Shown here in pieces: positions 1-11,600 of a stretch of DNA of 64,000 bases. How positions within the stretch are numbered: position 1 is the first letter of the stretch; each line of letters begins with the position of its first letter. The stretch comes from Geosiphon pyriformis (taxonomy: Eukaryota > Glomeromycota > Glomeromycetes > Archaeosporales > Geosiphonaceae). The translations under genes and the position numbers were made by a program. The notes under the pieces were generated by a model. That model worked only from the letters and a program-made list of their open reading frames with translations, did no database searches and was not told the origin of the DNA. The stretch spans positions 18,217 through 82,216 of the forward strand of contig JAAOMT010000098.1 in assembly GCA_016748015.1 (NCBI GenBank), given 5' to 3'.

Positions 1-168
1 TGTTATATAACAAATTAAATAAGTGTTAAAAAAATAGCATATCCATAAATTCATATTTAATCTTTTTTTAACTTCTTACCTTTAGGGAGAAACACGGATT
101 CTTTTAAAATAGTAAAGTAATTTAATTTAAATTAAATCAAAGAAATAATCTATATAAAAATAGATAAA

Positions 169-1020
169 CTAATCTTTTGTTTCTTTAATCATTTGCAAAG
201 TTAAAAGACGACTTATATAAACCGCTCCTGGATGAATGGGAGTTGTCATTAAGTAATTCTTCTCACGTTCCTGCCTTCTGCCATTGCTTCTAAGTAATCA
301 ATAGATTTTAAAAACTGGGGAGCCACAGTTTTAGCCTCTTGATATGTAAACTCTTATATCGTTGACTTTTCATCTGTAGTATCCTTGTTGAAATACTGGC
401 TATACATGTTCGAAAATTCCCAAAACTTCTCTTCAACTTCTTCCGCATTAGGACGATTCTCAGGATTAACATCCCAACATTTTTCAATTATTTCGGCAAT
501 ACAAGGGGAAATAAGTGGGGGGTTAATTTTAGGTTTTTGACCATTCAAAATATCTATTATAAGAAGGTGATCATGAGAACGATCATGAAAAGGAGGCTTT
601 CCTGTTGCTAATTCCCATAATAACATGGACAAACTATAAATATCGCCAGCCGAAGTAAACTTTTCTCCTCTTAAAACTTCTGGTGGAATGTATGGAATCA
701 CTCCAAATATCTTTTTTTCCTCTGTTGTTGTTGCTTCATTGTTTACTGGTTGACATAATCCGAGGTCTCCAATAGTTACATAACTGATACTTAATTGTAG
801 GATGTTGCCCGAGTGTAGGTCACGATGAACCATATCAAAAGAATGAATAGTAGCAAGTCCACGAGCTATATCCCATACGATTTCTAATTTATCATGCCAA
901 CTCTTCAAATGAAAATTTGTTGATAAATATTTTCGCATATCTCCGAGTTTGGCAAACTCCATCACAATTCCGTACTCGAGTGTTTCAGCGTTTTGCGTAA
1001 TCCTCTATATTCTAGAGATA
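169..1020 (-). pseudogene. Broken TKL-like protein kinase (C-lobe plus tail)
   Basis: The open frame 354-965 encodes a kinase C-lobe: MEFAKLGDMRKYL at the hinge, catalytic loop HRDLHSGNI, DLG in place of DFG, PPE in place of APE, GDIYSLSMLLWEL (subdomain IX) and NPENRPNAEE (subdomain XI). Reading upstream, ITQNAETLEYGIVMEFA is in frame, but the preceding WKISLEY lies in another frame, so one base appears lost near 1001. The frame also stops at 354 after DEKSTI, while recognisable family sequence continues in other frames (EAKTVAPQFLKS, then HPGAVYISRLLTLQ) to a stop at 169. The glycine loop and VAIK lysine are not found upstream. I infer a 5'-truncated pseudogene of the expanded mycorrhizal-fungal kinase family. 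A truncated expressed gene is less likely. Confidence 0.8.
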
Positions 1021-1199
1021 TTTTCCAAGTATCTACCCTTCTCAGCAAACTATCAACAGTGTAAAAAATGTTAAATAGATGATATAATAAATAGAATAAT
1101 AATAGATTACATTTTGAATTTATAGAGGACATAAATTTCAATGAATATTTTTGAACTTCCTCGATTTCAAATTTCAAACCTGATTTTATTTTCACGAAT

Positions 1200-2674
1200 T
1201 CTGGTTATTTGACGTGGAATATTAGAATTCTCCAATAAGAAGTTTGGAAAAGTTATACATTATACCATTTTTTTTAATAAGCGACTTCTCAAATGGTATT
1301 TTATCAATTAATAATTTAAATATAACTCAACAAACCTTCTTGAAAAAATTGGTTTACTAGTTATAATTCCTGTAATTTGTTGCTCAATTATTAAAATCTG
1401 AATATAATTCGATTTCAAAATTCTAAAATTTAAATGATTGTCATAAGTGAAAGTCTATTACAAAACCAAAAAAGTTATTTGTGAAAAATAACCTATTATT
1501 GTTTATTAGTAACAGTTGTCACATATATCTTAATTTTTGCACTTTGATAATATCTCTAACTGTTATTAATTGAATTTCTATTAAGGACATTCTTTAAAGC
1601 CTTCAATCCCCAATATCAACAATTTATTTAAACGTGTAAAGAAAATTTATCAAATATAAATATTATTATTTTTATAAAAGGGATAATTTGAAATGATTTT
1701 GTTTAATATTTTTGTAATGTTAATATATTTTAGAAATCAAGTTGATAATATCAAATGCTACATTATTATAAGATAGATTGCTTTAACACCTTTCTTAAAT
1801 GGTTTATTTTTTCAATAATTATTAATATTTACAAACTTTATTATAATTTCTCATTTCCAATGATAAAGCTTCAAACATTTAGAATAAGCTCAAGTCACAT
1901 GATGTTTAGATAGAATGAATTTTTTAAGGCTTAAACGTTGTGCTAATCTTACCCATTACTTTGGTTTTCATTGCTATAAACTCGAAGAATACTATTAGAC
2001 TCAGCGAAAGTTGTAAATAAGTTTGTTGAACATTATTTGTTATATAATAAATTAAAATTATTTGTTAATATAATATAATATAATTTTAATTAGCTTGAAT
2101 GATTAGTCATTTATACTGTAAAAAACATATAAATTATGATTATTTTAAAATTTTAAAATTTTATATTATAGTTAATAATTAGATTATATATAATTAAAAT
2201 ACAAAAAAAATGGGTTTTTTTTTTAAATTTGGCCAATTAATTATATAATGTATTTTTATATTTAAGAATTAAATAATTTTTACAAAAAACTTTTTTATAA
2301 AATTTATTAATATATTTATGAAATATGTACGTATAAAAATATAATAGGTATAAAAATAAATTTGAAAAATAATATTTATTTACAAAATAAAAAATATATA
2401 CTTTTTTATATGTTTTATTACAAATTTAATAATAATTGTGTATTTAAAAGGATTTTTATATTTAAAAAAAGTAAGTGTAATAATAAAATATTAATTATTT
2501 ATATTATTATTATTATTATTATTAATTTTATAAAAGATTTTATAATATAAATAATATTTATTTATTTTTTATATTGTTTTCTAAATTATTAATTATATAA
2601 TTTTTTTTTGTTTTTTATTTCTGATAATTTTTTCATTCAAAATATTTGAATTTATAAATTTTATATTTCCTTCT
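1200..2674. other. AT-rich intergenic stretch
   Basis: No supported gene. The sequence is poly-A/T rich with short ATT runs (about 2506-2524). The one open frame at 2362-2550 is made of Asn, Lys, Ile and Phe codons only and looks compositional. Confidence 0.5.
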
Positions 2675-3110
2675 AATTTAAGTAATAAAGTTTTCAATTT
2701 TTATTTTTTGTATAGTTGCAATTAAACTATTGTTACTAGAAACCAAACCAGCTATTTACATAGCAGTTTTATTTGCATTAGACTTGATATTAGAAGTCTG
2801 GAACTTTTAAAGAACCATCTTTCTAGTAAAATTTTCTTCATTAACAGAAGAACCTAGATTATCATCAAACAAATTATCATTAAGTAGATTATCCACACAC
2901 CATACTTTATCTTAAGATTAATCACCTTCTTGCTTAAATCACCAACAATTCTTCCAAAAATGCCAATATTTTTTTCAATTGTAATAATCTTTTTCTTTAC
3001 TTTAGTATCCAAAAAAGAAAAAACATCCACTAACTTTGTAATCAAAACAATCAGAGAACCAATTGGTTTAACAATAGATCTAATCAGCAAACCAACTTAG
3101 CCAGGTATAG
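2675..3110 (-). mobile_element. LINE ORF1-like fragment
   Basis: Minus-strand reading gives a Leu/Val-heptad region (KPIGSLIVLITKLVDVFSF, then DTKVKKKIITIEKNIGIFG, IVGDLSKKVINL), followed after a frame change by DDNLGSSVNEENFTRKMVL, a stop, FQTSNIKSNANKTAM, a stop and IAGLVSSNNSLIATIQK. This matches my memory of the C-terminal coiled-coil part of the ORF1 protein of the LINE family common in Rhizophagus. The internal stops stand where Gln or Trp would be expected. It is an isolated, non-coding scrap, and a database search would be needed to fix the family. Confidence 0.55.
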
Positions 3111-3439
3111 GATATAGTTTCAATCGCGGTAATTAAAAATATTTATTTATTATTTTCTATATTAAAAATGTGGTAGTCTCAAAGTTTATCAAAACGTAGA
3201 CTTGGTTTTTTAAGTAAAAAAACTAAAAACTTTGAAATCATAAAATATCAAAAGCTAACTCTCGGTGAAATAACATTAATTTTCATTGCCTTCCTTCTTG
3301 TTTTATCGAACCAAAGTTTTCCATTTCCTGGTATAAAAAATTTTGTTGATTGATTAAGAATTAACATGAAAAAAAATGTCTCCTCTGCGTTATTCACCCA
3401 TGATACAAAATTTGAAAAATCAATTTCTTTCATTTTTTT

Positions 3440-3600
3440 GTCAAGAAGATAAAAGACGATGGGGCCCACCACCAAACTGCAATAAGCCGTGTGAAGTTGT
3501 TCGTTGTGGATTCCCAGCAACAAAATGTGGTATCAGTTCCTGTAAAGAATTGCGATTCATGTCCTGTAGCTCGTTGGCGTGATTCCTAGTAAGTTAAGGG
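3440..3600 (+). pseudogene. Cys-rich small secreted protein remnant
   Basis: After an AAAAG acceptor-like site the frame reads GPPPNCNKPCEVVRCGFPA, TKCG, with Cys-x3-Cys-x4-Cys spacing. One frame over, the same stretch continues as SVPVKNCDSCPVARWRDS and a stop. A single-base shift would join the two into one Cys-rich chain resembling the gene at 5.0-5.35 kb in style (CxxCP units). No signal-peptide exon was found upstream. I infer a decayed paralogue; it could instead be a chance Cys-rich frame in a locally GC-richer patch. Confidence 0.35.
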
Positions 3601-3774
3601 AAAACTTGATTTCAACAAATATTTAGTAAGCCATGATGATACATCAAATTAATTATAGACTAGCCTGAAAAACCTAAAGAAAAAAAACCTTATGGCTGAA
3701 AAATTGGCAATCCCCATTGGTGTTGGTAACAAACGGTTATGACTTTCCTGGTCGGTCTCAATAGTAGAAAAAAA

Positions 3775-3796
3775 AGAGAGAGAGAGAGAGAGAGAT
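3775..3796. repeat. (GA)n microsatellite
   Basis: About ten GA units flanked by poly-A. Confidence 0.9.
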
Positions 3797-4410
3797 TAAA
3801 TTGAAATTATATTTTTATGCTAACAAAATATGTTAGGTTAGCCAAGAATCCTGTATTTCATTCAAACCGATAAAAGATAGGATGGAGTGAAATAAAACGC
3901 TATGGCATTTTGTATCGTTCCAAAGAAAAAAGCTTTTTAAAATTTCACCTTTTACTAGTTTTCTGTTGATTCTCTCTTTGCTCTAAAAGTCGTTAGAACA
4001 TAATTCTTTTGAAATTCAATTAAAGAAAACAATAGATAAATTTTTTGTTTTCAACAACTATTTAAAATACTAAAAGTATTATTAAAATGATTTAGATAAA
4101 ATGTCGGAAAATTTAATAGATTATTTCATTGAGACAAACAAAACCCATAATTCTGATAAAAGTATTTAGACATTTGTAGACGTGTGAAACTTTTTAGAGA
4201 AACAAAAAAGTATTAATATAAAACAGCTTTTAATAAAATTTCAAATATATATTAATATTTCATTTAGAAACAATCGTTAGTTTAAAAAAATAACAAAATA
4301 AATTAAAGTAATAAATAATAAATAATAATAATAAAAAACAATATAAGGGAAAAGGAAATATATAATCACACATCGTTTAAACTAATTTAGAGTCGATCAA
4401 GATTATGATA

Positions 4411-4486
4411 AATGTACAGTAATAGTAATAGTAATAGTAATAGTAATAGTATAATAATAGTAATAGTAATAGTAATAGTAATAGTA
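4411..4486. repeat. (TAATAG)n microsatellite
   Basis: Two blocks of the hexamer AATAGT interrupted once by TATAATAATAG; about 11 units in total. Confidence 0.9.
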
Positions 4487-5035
4487 CAAGGAATTTATAA
4501 AAGGATTATTAAGTGATCAATATACTCTTTGAGTTAAATTCTCTAGAATTAATTAATTGTCTCGCTATATTAAAAATCTTTAGTATTTTAATTTGTTGGT
4601 TTCTTTAACATTTATAAATAAAGAATTTTTTTATTTTTTTATTGTTAAAACACATTTATCAACCAAGTTTTACTTATTAAAAATATTGCCCAATTAAAAT
4701 GATTATAAAAAAATCTTTTGATTAATTTTGATAAGCTATACGGGGGAATTTTCACTTCATTCCTTCCTTGCGATAATATTTTTTTATTTCTTTGAAATCT
4801 GAGCATTCAAAAATTTATCTTTCCTAATATGATAAGATACAAAGTGTGAACAAACAAAAAACCCCATTCAAGATTTTTAATTTGTTAATCCAAAATCTAA
4901 AACTTTTAATACATAGTATCACACCAATTATTATTTTCCCAACCGTACCCTATGAATTTAAGTTTATAATAATTAAAAATTCATAAAAGAATTTCGAATC
5001 CTTTTTTTAAGATATTTCAAAATAAAATATTTTTA

Positions 5036-5349
5036 TCAAATACCTGAAGGAGCACATTGAGCCTCACCACAAGTACGGCATGAGGGTTGTTTAGTCACCA
5101 CACATTCACAGCCAGAGGGGCATTTTTCACATGATACGAAACACTGTACACATGCGGGACCTGTTTAAAAAGAAACAGTGTGAAGAGTTAAAGAAAGAGT
5201 TATAAAGTGTTTAATTAATTTATATTATCAATTGATTCTTGCGAGATGATAAACTGGATAATTTATAGCTTACTAGCAGAAGAAGTGGAGATAAAGATTA
5301 CAAAAATAATTGCAAATATTGATACGAGCAAGATTTGAATGTTTCTCAT
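5036..5349 (-). CDS. Nine-Cys small secreted protein, two exons
   Basis: Exon 1 (5349-5274) starts MRNIQILLVSIFAIIFVI and continues to STSSA, a textbook signal peptide. It ends in phase 1 at a GTAAGC donor. The intron is 5273-5161 (113 nt), with a pyrimidine tract and AACAG acceptor. Exon 2 (5160-5036) encodes SPACVQCFVSCEKC, PSGCECVVTKQ, PSCRTCGEAQCAPSG and reaches TGA at 5036. Total is 66 residues, with nine Cys in the roughly 41-residue mature part. Too short for ordinary gene callers and split by an intron. A GT immediately after the last Gly codon would also allow another exon, and the odd Cys number makes that possible. No family assignment. Role as a secreted effector-type protein is inference from size, signal peptide and Cys content. 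Confidence 0.65.
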
Positions 5350-8300
5350 TTTAGAATATAACTTTATTCAGTTTAAAAGAGAAATAGAGGTATTTGAATT
5401 TTTTTCCGTCATTTTTTTTTCTTGTTATGATAGGTTTTTATATGATTTCAGCCCAGAGAATGTAAGGGAGGGGTTTCAAGTTCTATTGAGGGGTGTGGGG
5501 ATGTTGATGATTTAAAATGGGCTGCGTTAACAATTTTTTGTCGATTTTTAGAAAATCTAGAAAAAAAATCAGCGAGCCATCTTCAATAGAAACTAATTAA
5601 TAGTAAATTTTAGAATTACCCAAAAATCTTTTTACGTTTCGATGGGGGTTTTTTCTGCATTTAGTTAGTTTAAATAAATTTTCCCAGCAAAAACCCCTCA
5701 ACGTAATTAATAAAAAAAAATTCCACATGAATGAATGTAGGGTTTTTTAAATTTAATTTTCCGTTAACGCCACGTGTTACCAACACAATACGTAAATTTT
5801 CAGATTATCGTAAATAAGATAACCATTATTCGTTAAATTAGTATTTTTAAAAATAATTCAATCCGTAGAAATGAGCTTTTGCTATATTTAACCAAATTAT
5901 ATTAAAAATGATGGTTAACTCTTTTTTCAATCAAACAAAACATACGGATTTTCTAATTAAATATAATAGGCTGAAAATATAACGGTTTTAAATAATAGAG
6001 GGATTAAAAAATTGTTTTGAATTGCTTGTAATTTCAAATCTTAAATTTCATTAAGCAGCAATCGATGCCTTTTTTTAACTCGAAAAGCCTTATATTGTGA
6101 TGTTTTATGAATCTTGGGACTCGAAGAAAACACTTGATAATTTTGTAACATATTGATATAGATTCAGCCATTCTGAGTTCGGAAAATATGATTAATAGCT
6201 ATCCAGAATGAATCAATATTAGGTTGGAATCTCCAATAAAAATTGTTCCACTAAGATAAAACTTATATTCTTATATAAAAAATTAAGAACTTTAGGTATA
6301 ACGCTTAACAAGATAGTTACAAATACAAAATTTTAAAAGATTGGATCAATAAAAAATTTAACAAGGGAAGATATTTTAATCATTGACTTTCCGCTTACAG
6401 ATTTTCGGTAACAGATTAATGGAAAAGACGATAAAAAGCTTTGATTTCTAAAATATCAATTAAATCTATTCCAAAAAATATTTTCTCGGAGCAGATTTCA
6501 TACTCTCAAGAATTAAACGCTAAATAATAATGAATAGATAAGTATAAAAGTAACCGATATACTTTTCTTTAATTCAAAAAATTCAAAAACAACAAAAATC
6601 TTTCCCAAGTTGCTTTAACAGACAAATGTGATATTTTTTAATCTGTAAAAACCAAAGTAGTTTGGCTATTTTATTAATTTAATTTTGGACTAATAACATT
6701 ATTACTAAACACTTTTAACTTGACCAATGATCAATTTTTATAGAAAGATTTATACAATAATTTTTAACAATAAATATTGAAATATTTTTGGTATTTATAA
6801 ACTTTTTAAGCTTATTATACAATATGGAAAACAATTAATTATATTAAAATGTCAATGCTAAATTGTTTCTTTAAAAATAATAAAATGATAATTGAAATTG
6901 AATAATAAAAATAATAATGTTGGTAAAAGTTTTTTGAATTTCAAAACAGAAATTTAAAATCAAAAAAATTTTTTTTTACCCACAGGTAAAGCAATTTTAA
7001 GTAAAACTTTTTTCCAATCAAATCTAGACAAATATATGAACTATAGTATTTCTATTTATACCACTATTGAAATTATATTAGAAAAGAATATGTTGAAGAG
7101 GAAGAATATAATTTAATCTGATCTAAATTTTAAAAATAAGTGCTATATTAGAAACTTTTTATATTAAAAAGCACAAATCAAATGCAATATGAATTGCCGA
7201 GATGGTTTCACAAGGCGAACTATCTATTTTTGGCTTAAAAGGGAGTGGTTTGATGTTTTATTGAAATAAGAAACTAAATGTAGAAGGTTATTGAAATCCC
7301 TAGTTTAATTTTATATAATGTATATAGTGTATATACTAACTTATGGACCATTAAAAATAGTTCACTCTAATTTATTAACACACTTTTCGTTCATTAAATC
7401 TTTAATTAATAAAAAAAAATTTTTTATATTTTTGGATATTCTGATTAATTCAAACTTTAAATAAATCTGTATTACTCTAAAAAGTAATATACATTATTAA
7501 TATAATTTCTTTAAAAATTTTCTTTAACAAAAACCGTTTCATTTCCATTAAATTAGAAAACATGTTTATAAAAATATTTTACCTTTACTAAAAGATAATT
7601 GAAATTAAGAAATAAACATAAAACTATTTTAATATTTCTATTGTAATTCAAAAAAAAACTATCCTACTAAATGTAAACTTGAAAAACTATAAATGATTAT
7701 AATTTTTAATATATAAAAAAACGAAATACTTTTAAAAGAAATATTTATAAAATTTTATTTTAAAAACAATAAAGATTTATTCAGTTTTATATACGTATAA
7801 CATTTTTCTGTTTATATTTTTATTATATTATTTATTAAAAATACCTGATAATCTTTTCATTATAATTTTTGAAATATTTTTATATTTTCTAAATGTAATA
7901 ATTTTTAATAGATAATGATGACTTGCTATTTTATAAAACGGTCTATTTCATTCAATTAATTATTATTTTAATATTTTATGTATTTAAATTTTTTATTTAT
8001 TTTACATTTTTGTATTCCTATTATTAATAAAAAATTTCGCCAATTTATAAATCATTTCAAAATTTTTAAAATAATGATGCAATTTTTTAAGTGCATTTTC
8101 ATAAACTAACATTAAAACCACTTATTCAAATTTTTTTATTAAAATAATTGTTTATTACAACTTACAATATTAAATGTAGTTTTTGATCTTATACTTAAAT
8201 CCATTTATTAATGAATTTAGAACTATATATTTTTTACTATTAATTTTTGGTAAATTCAAAATTTAAAACTTTTTTAAATATAGTAAGTGCTTTTATCTTT

Positions 8301-8639
8301 CAAGTTAATTTAATATTGACTTTAAGAATCTAATATTTTGACCAAATTATTGTTTTAATTTATAAGTAATTATATTTTTGGTAATCTATTCTACACAAAT
8401 AACTAACATTATTTTCCTAATTATCTAAAAATTTATACTTTAAAAATTCATTACTACATATAATATTTTTTTATATGAAAAAATAAAATACTTTAATTAT
8501 GACTCCATTTTTTTTTCTTCTTTGTTCCAAATTCCCAAAAAAGAGTTAAATTTTTGAAAGAAGTTTTTTTTTCTGCTTTTTTTCATTATATATCTCACTA
8601 TTTTCCAAGAAACAAATCCTTTTGTTGTTGAGTTGGCTG
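5350..8639. other. AT-rich intergenic stretch
   Basis: The first few hundred bases act as the upstream region of the Cys-rich gene. The rest is uniform A/T-rich sequence with no open frame above background on either strand, and I recognise no repeat family in it. Confidence 0.5.
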
Positions 8640-11600
8640 CCACCATGAGTGGTTCTGTACCTAAAAAAGAGTTAGCGAGAGTTTTGGCATCAAATTCAGT
8701 TAGTAAAAGTCTAGTTGAGTGGCAAAAAATGCCTTTGAGAAACGTTAATCATTTAAGTAATAAGCCAAATTTGAAATTTAGAAGAGCTGAGTAAATTTTT
8801 GGGCAGTTCAATAGAATGAATACAAATAAAAAGATGCCAATAGTTCTTTTTACTAATAGTGAAGCTGGCTATAGAGCTGGCAGTGAAAGTGAAAGTCACT
8901 TTAATTCAAAGATAAATATTTCGAAAGCCAAAAGAATTAATATTGGTAAATAGTTAGCTCTCTTATCAAAACATTGAATTACAGCTTAGATGACAATAAA
9001 GTTATGCTTTTTTTTTGCCTTTTGGTGTCTTTAAATAAAAAATAAATTGATTTCAAGATCATCAAAACTTAGATGGAAATGCCAATTAGGAAGTTATTTG
9101 CTTTAGATATTAATTTTTTAGCAGTAGAGAGCAAGTTGGCTACAACAAAAACTCAGTTTATCAGAAAATTTTTTTCAATAATCAATGGTTTTGGAAGGAT
9201 TACTACTCCCTTAAATTTGAAAAAATCATTAAATTTACTTTTATATTAGAAAAAAATATAAATAAGACTGTGTTATAGCCTAAAAAAAAGACATTAAAGT
9301 AAATAATAATCTCAAAAAACAAGAATTCTATTTAAATCGAACTGTAATAATTATGAAAATTTTATAAATATGCTAAAAAATATAATTATTACCACAGAAA
9401 CTAAGTATAATTAGATAGTGTTAATTTGATTGCAGCTAATTAAGCTGTAACAAAAGATTGTAGTAGAATTTGTTATATTAAGTCAAGCTAATTATTTGAC
9501 ATTTAAATAATTATTTTAAATTAGAAAAGATTTGATGTATATAATCAAAGCTATGCAAGATTACAATGTTTAAATGTTAAAAAATTGGTTTAAGATGCTT
9601 CTGTTTACTTTGTTTGTAAAAATAACAGCTTATAATCTAAGAACTTTATTAAAAAAAACTAATAGAAAAATCTATATAATTAATTTTTCATTTAAATTAA
9701 AAAATAAAGTTTGCTGTACTATAATTGGCTTTAAATTTGAAAAAAGTCTAGAAAAAACATTTTGCATAGTATCAAAGTTTAATAGTATAAAACTTTTTTA
9801 AACTAAGTTAGATTTGGTTTGTTGTGAAAAATATGAACATCTTAAATACTCTGCTCTTAAATATAATATTGTTAATTTATTTGCTTTTTTGTTAAAAAAA
9901 ATTTATAAAAAGTTTGTTTCTAATAAGAATTGTTTCTAACTGGTTTATTTTTTATTCTAAGAAAAACATTCTTATCTTATAATCTGCAGTTTTTGATAAC
10001 AAGTTTTGAACATAGATAGTGTTTTTAGTTTCTGCTTTTATTATTATTGGTAATAATATTTATGTTAAGTTTTTGTCTTTTAAAGCTTTTTTTCTTGTTA
10101 AAAAGCCTTTTTTTTGAAGTCTATCTCTTTTGTTAATGTTTGTCTCAATTTTTTAGAACAATCTTTAAAGTTTTTGGCTAATCAGATTTTATGTATTCTG
10201 TACAGACTGAAAGATATGAATTTAATTCCTTATATGCTCAATTTTTTCTCTTTTTCTTTGGTAAAAATACTGACTTTTGGTTTAAATTTAAATATAAATA
10301 TAATAATAGATGAATCATGTAGGCTGTTTTTTCTTCCTATATCAAATGCAAAAAAAATTATTAGTATTGAATACAAGTGTTTTAAAAGTTTTAATAATCA
10401 AGATAAGAAATTTAAAATCAAACTTGTTTATCTTAAAAGTCTTAGTTAGCTTAATTTTGGTAAAATTAAATCAGTTATGTGCTAATTCAGATATTATAAT
10501 ATCTTTTGTGTCTTAATAACTAAGTTGTTTTAAAAGTTTGCTATGTGTAATATTAAAAGTATAAACAATAAAACCAAGCAAAATAAAATTGTAAAATGGC
10601 ATAAAAAAAATAGCAATTTGGTCTTATTTATTACTAAAACTAAACAGAAGTCAAATGCTGAGTCTTGAATTAAAAACAAGTTTAATAAAATTTATGTGTT
10701 TAGTTCTGGCTTAAATAAAAGTTTTATAGGTTTTGGTGTAGCTTTGGTTTTTAATATTAATTACAAAGTAATATTGGTTTTTATTGAATTAAGTGGTCTT
10801 TTAAATAAATATTTAAATTTAATTCACAAACAAACAAATAAAAATTGCTAAAAATTGATAAAAAATGTTAATAAATTAAGTAGTCATATCTTAAAAAGTA
10901 TTTATTGGTTAAGTTTTTGAAAATAGTAATTGGATTTAATAATATAAAGAGTTGTAGTAATTTGGATATAATGTAAAAAATACTAAAAGAGATAATAATG
11001 AGTTTTGCTGATAAAATATTTTTTAAATATTGGTTTAATAAGTTTGTTTATTTAAAAAATAGACAATTATTTAGTTTTTTTAAGCTAAAATTATTAATAA
11101 TTAAAATTGTAAAGAGTTTAAGTTCAGATTATGTTTTAAAAACTAATTATTTTATTAAAATTTGATCTGTTATTGATAAAAGTAAAGTCTCCAAAATTGG
11201 TATTATAATTAGTAATAGTGATATGTTAATTATGTATTAAAGATTAAAAAAATTATTATAGTTTTAAGTATCATAAATTAAAGACTACTAAGGATGTTTT
11301 AATTTAAAAAACAATTAATAAACATATAGAAAATTTTTGTTCTAATAAAAAAAATATGATTAAAAGTATTTTAAAATAAATATTTTAAAAAATAGTGTTT
11401 GACTACTTAGTAATAAATAAAAACCTAGTTTTAAAGCTCTGTAAAATTAAGTTTGTAGTCGATTTAATTATAAAAAAATAGATAAAAAAATGTTTAATGC
11501 TTAGTATTTTATCTAACTAATAGTTTTATTAGTATACTTTTCTAAATTATATTAATGATAGTGTATTTTCAAATGTAATAAATAATGTTAAATTTGATAA

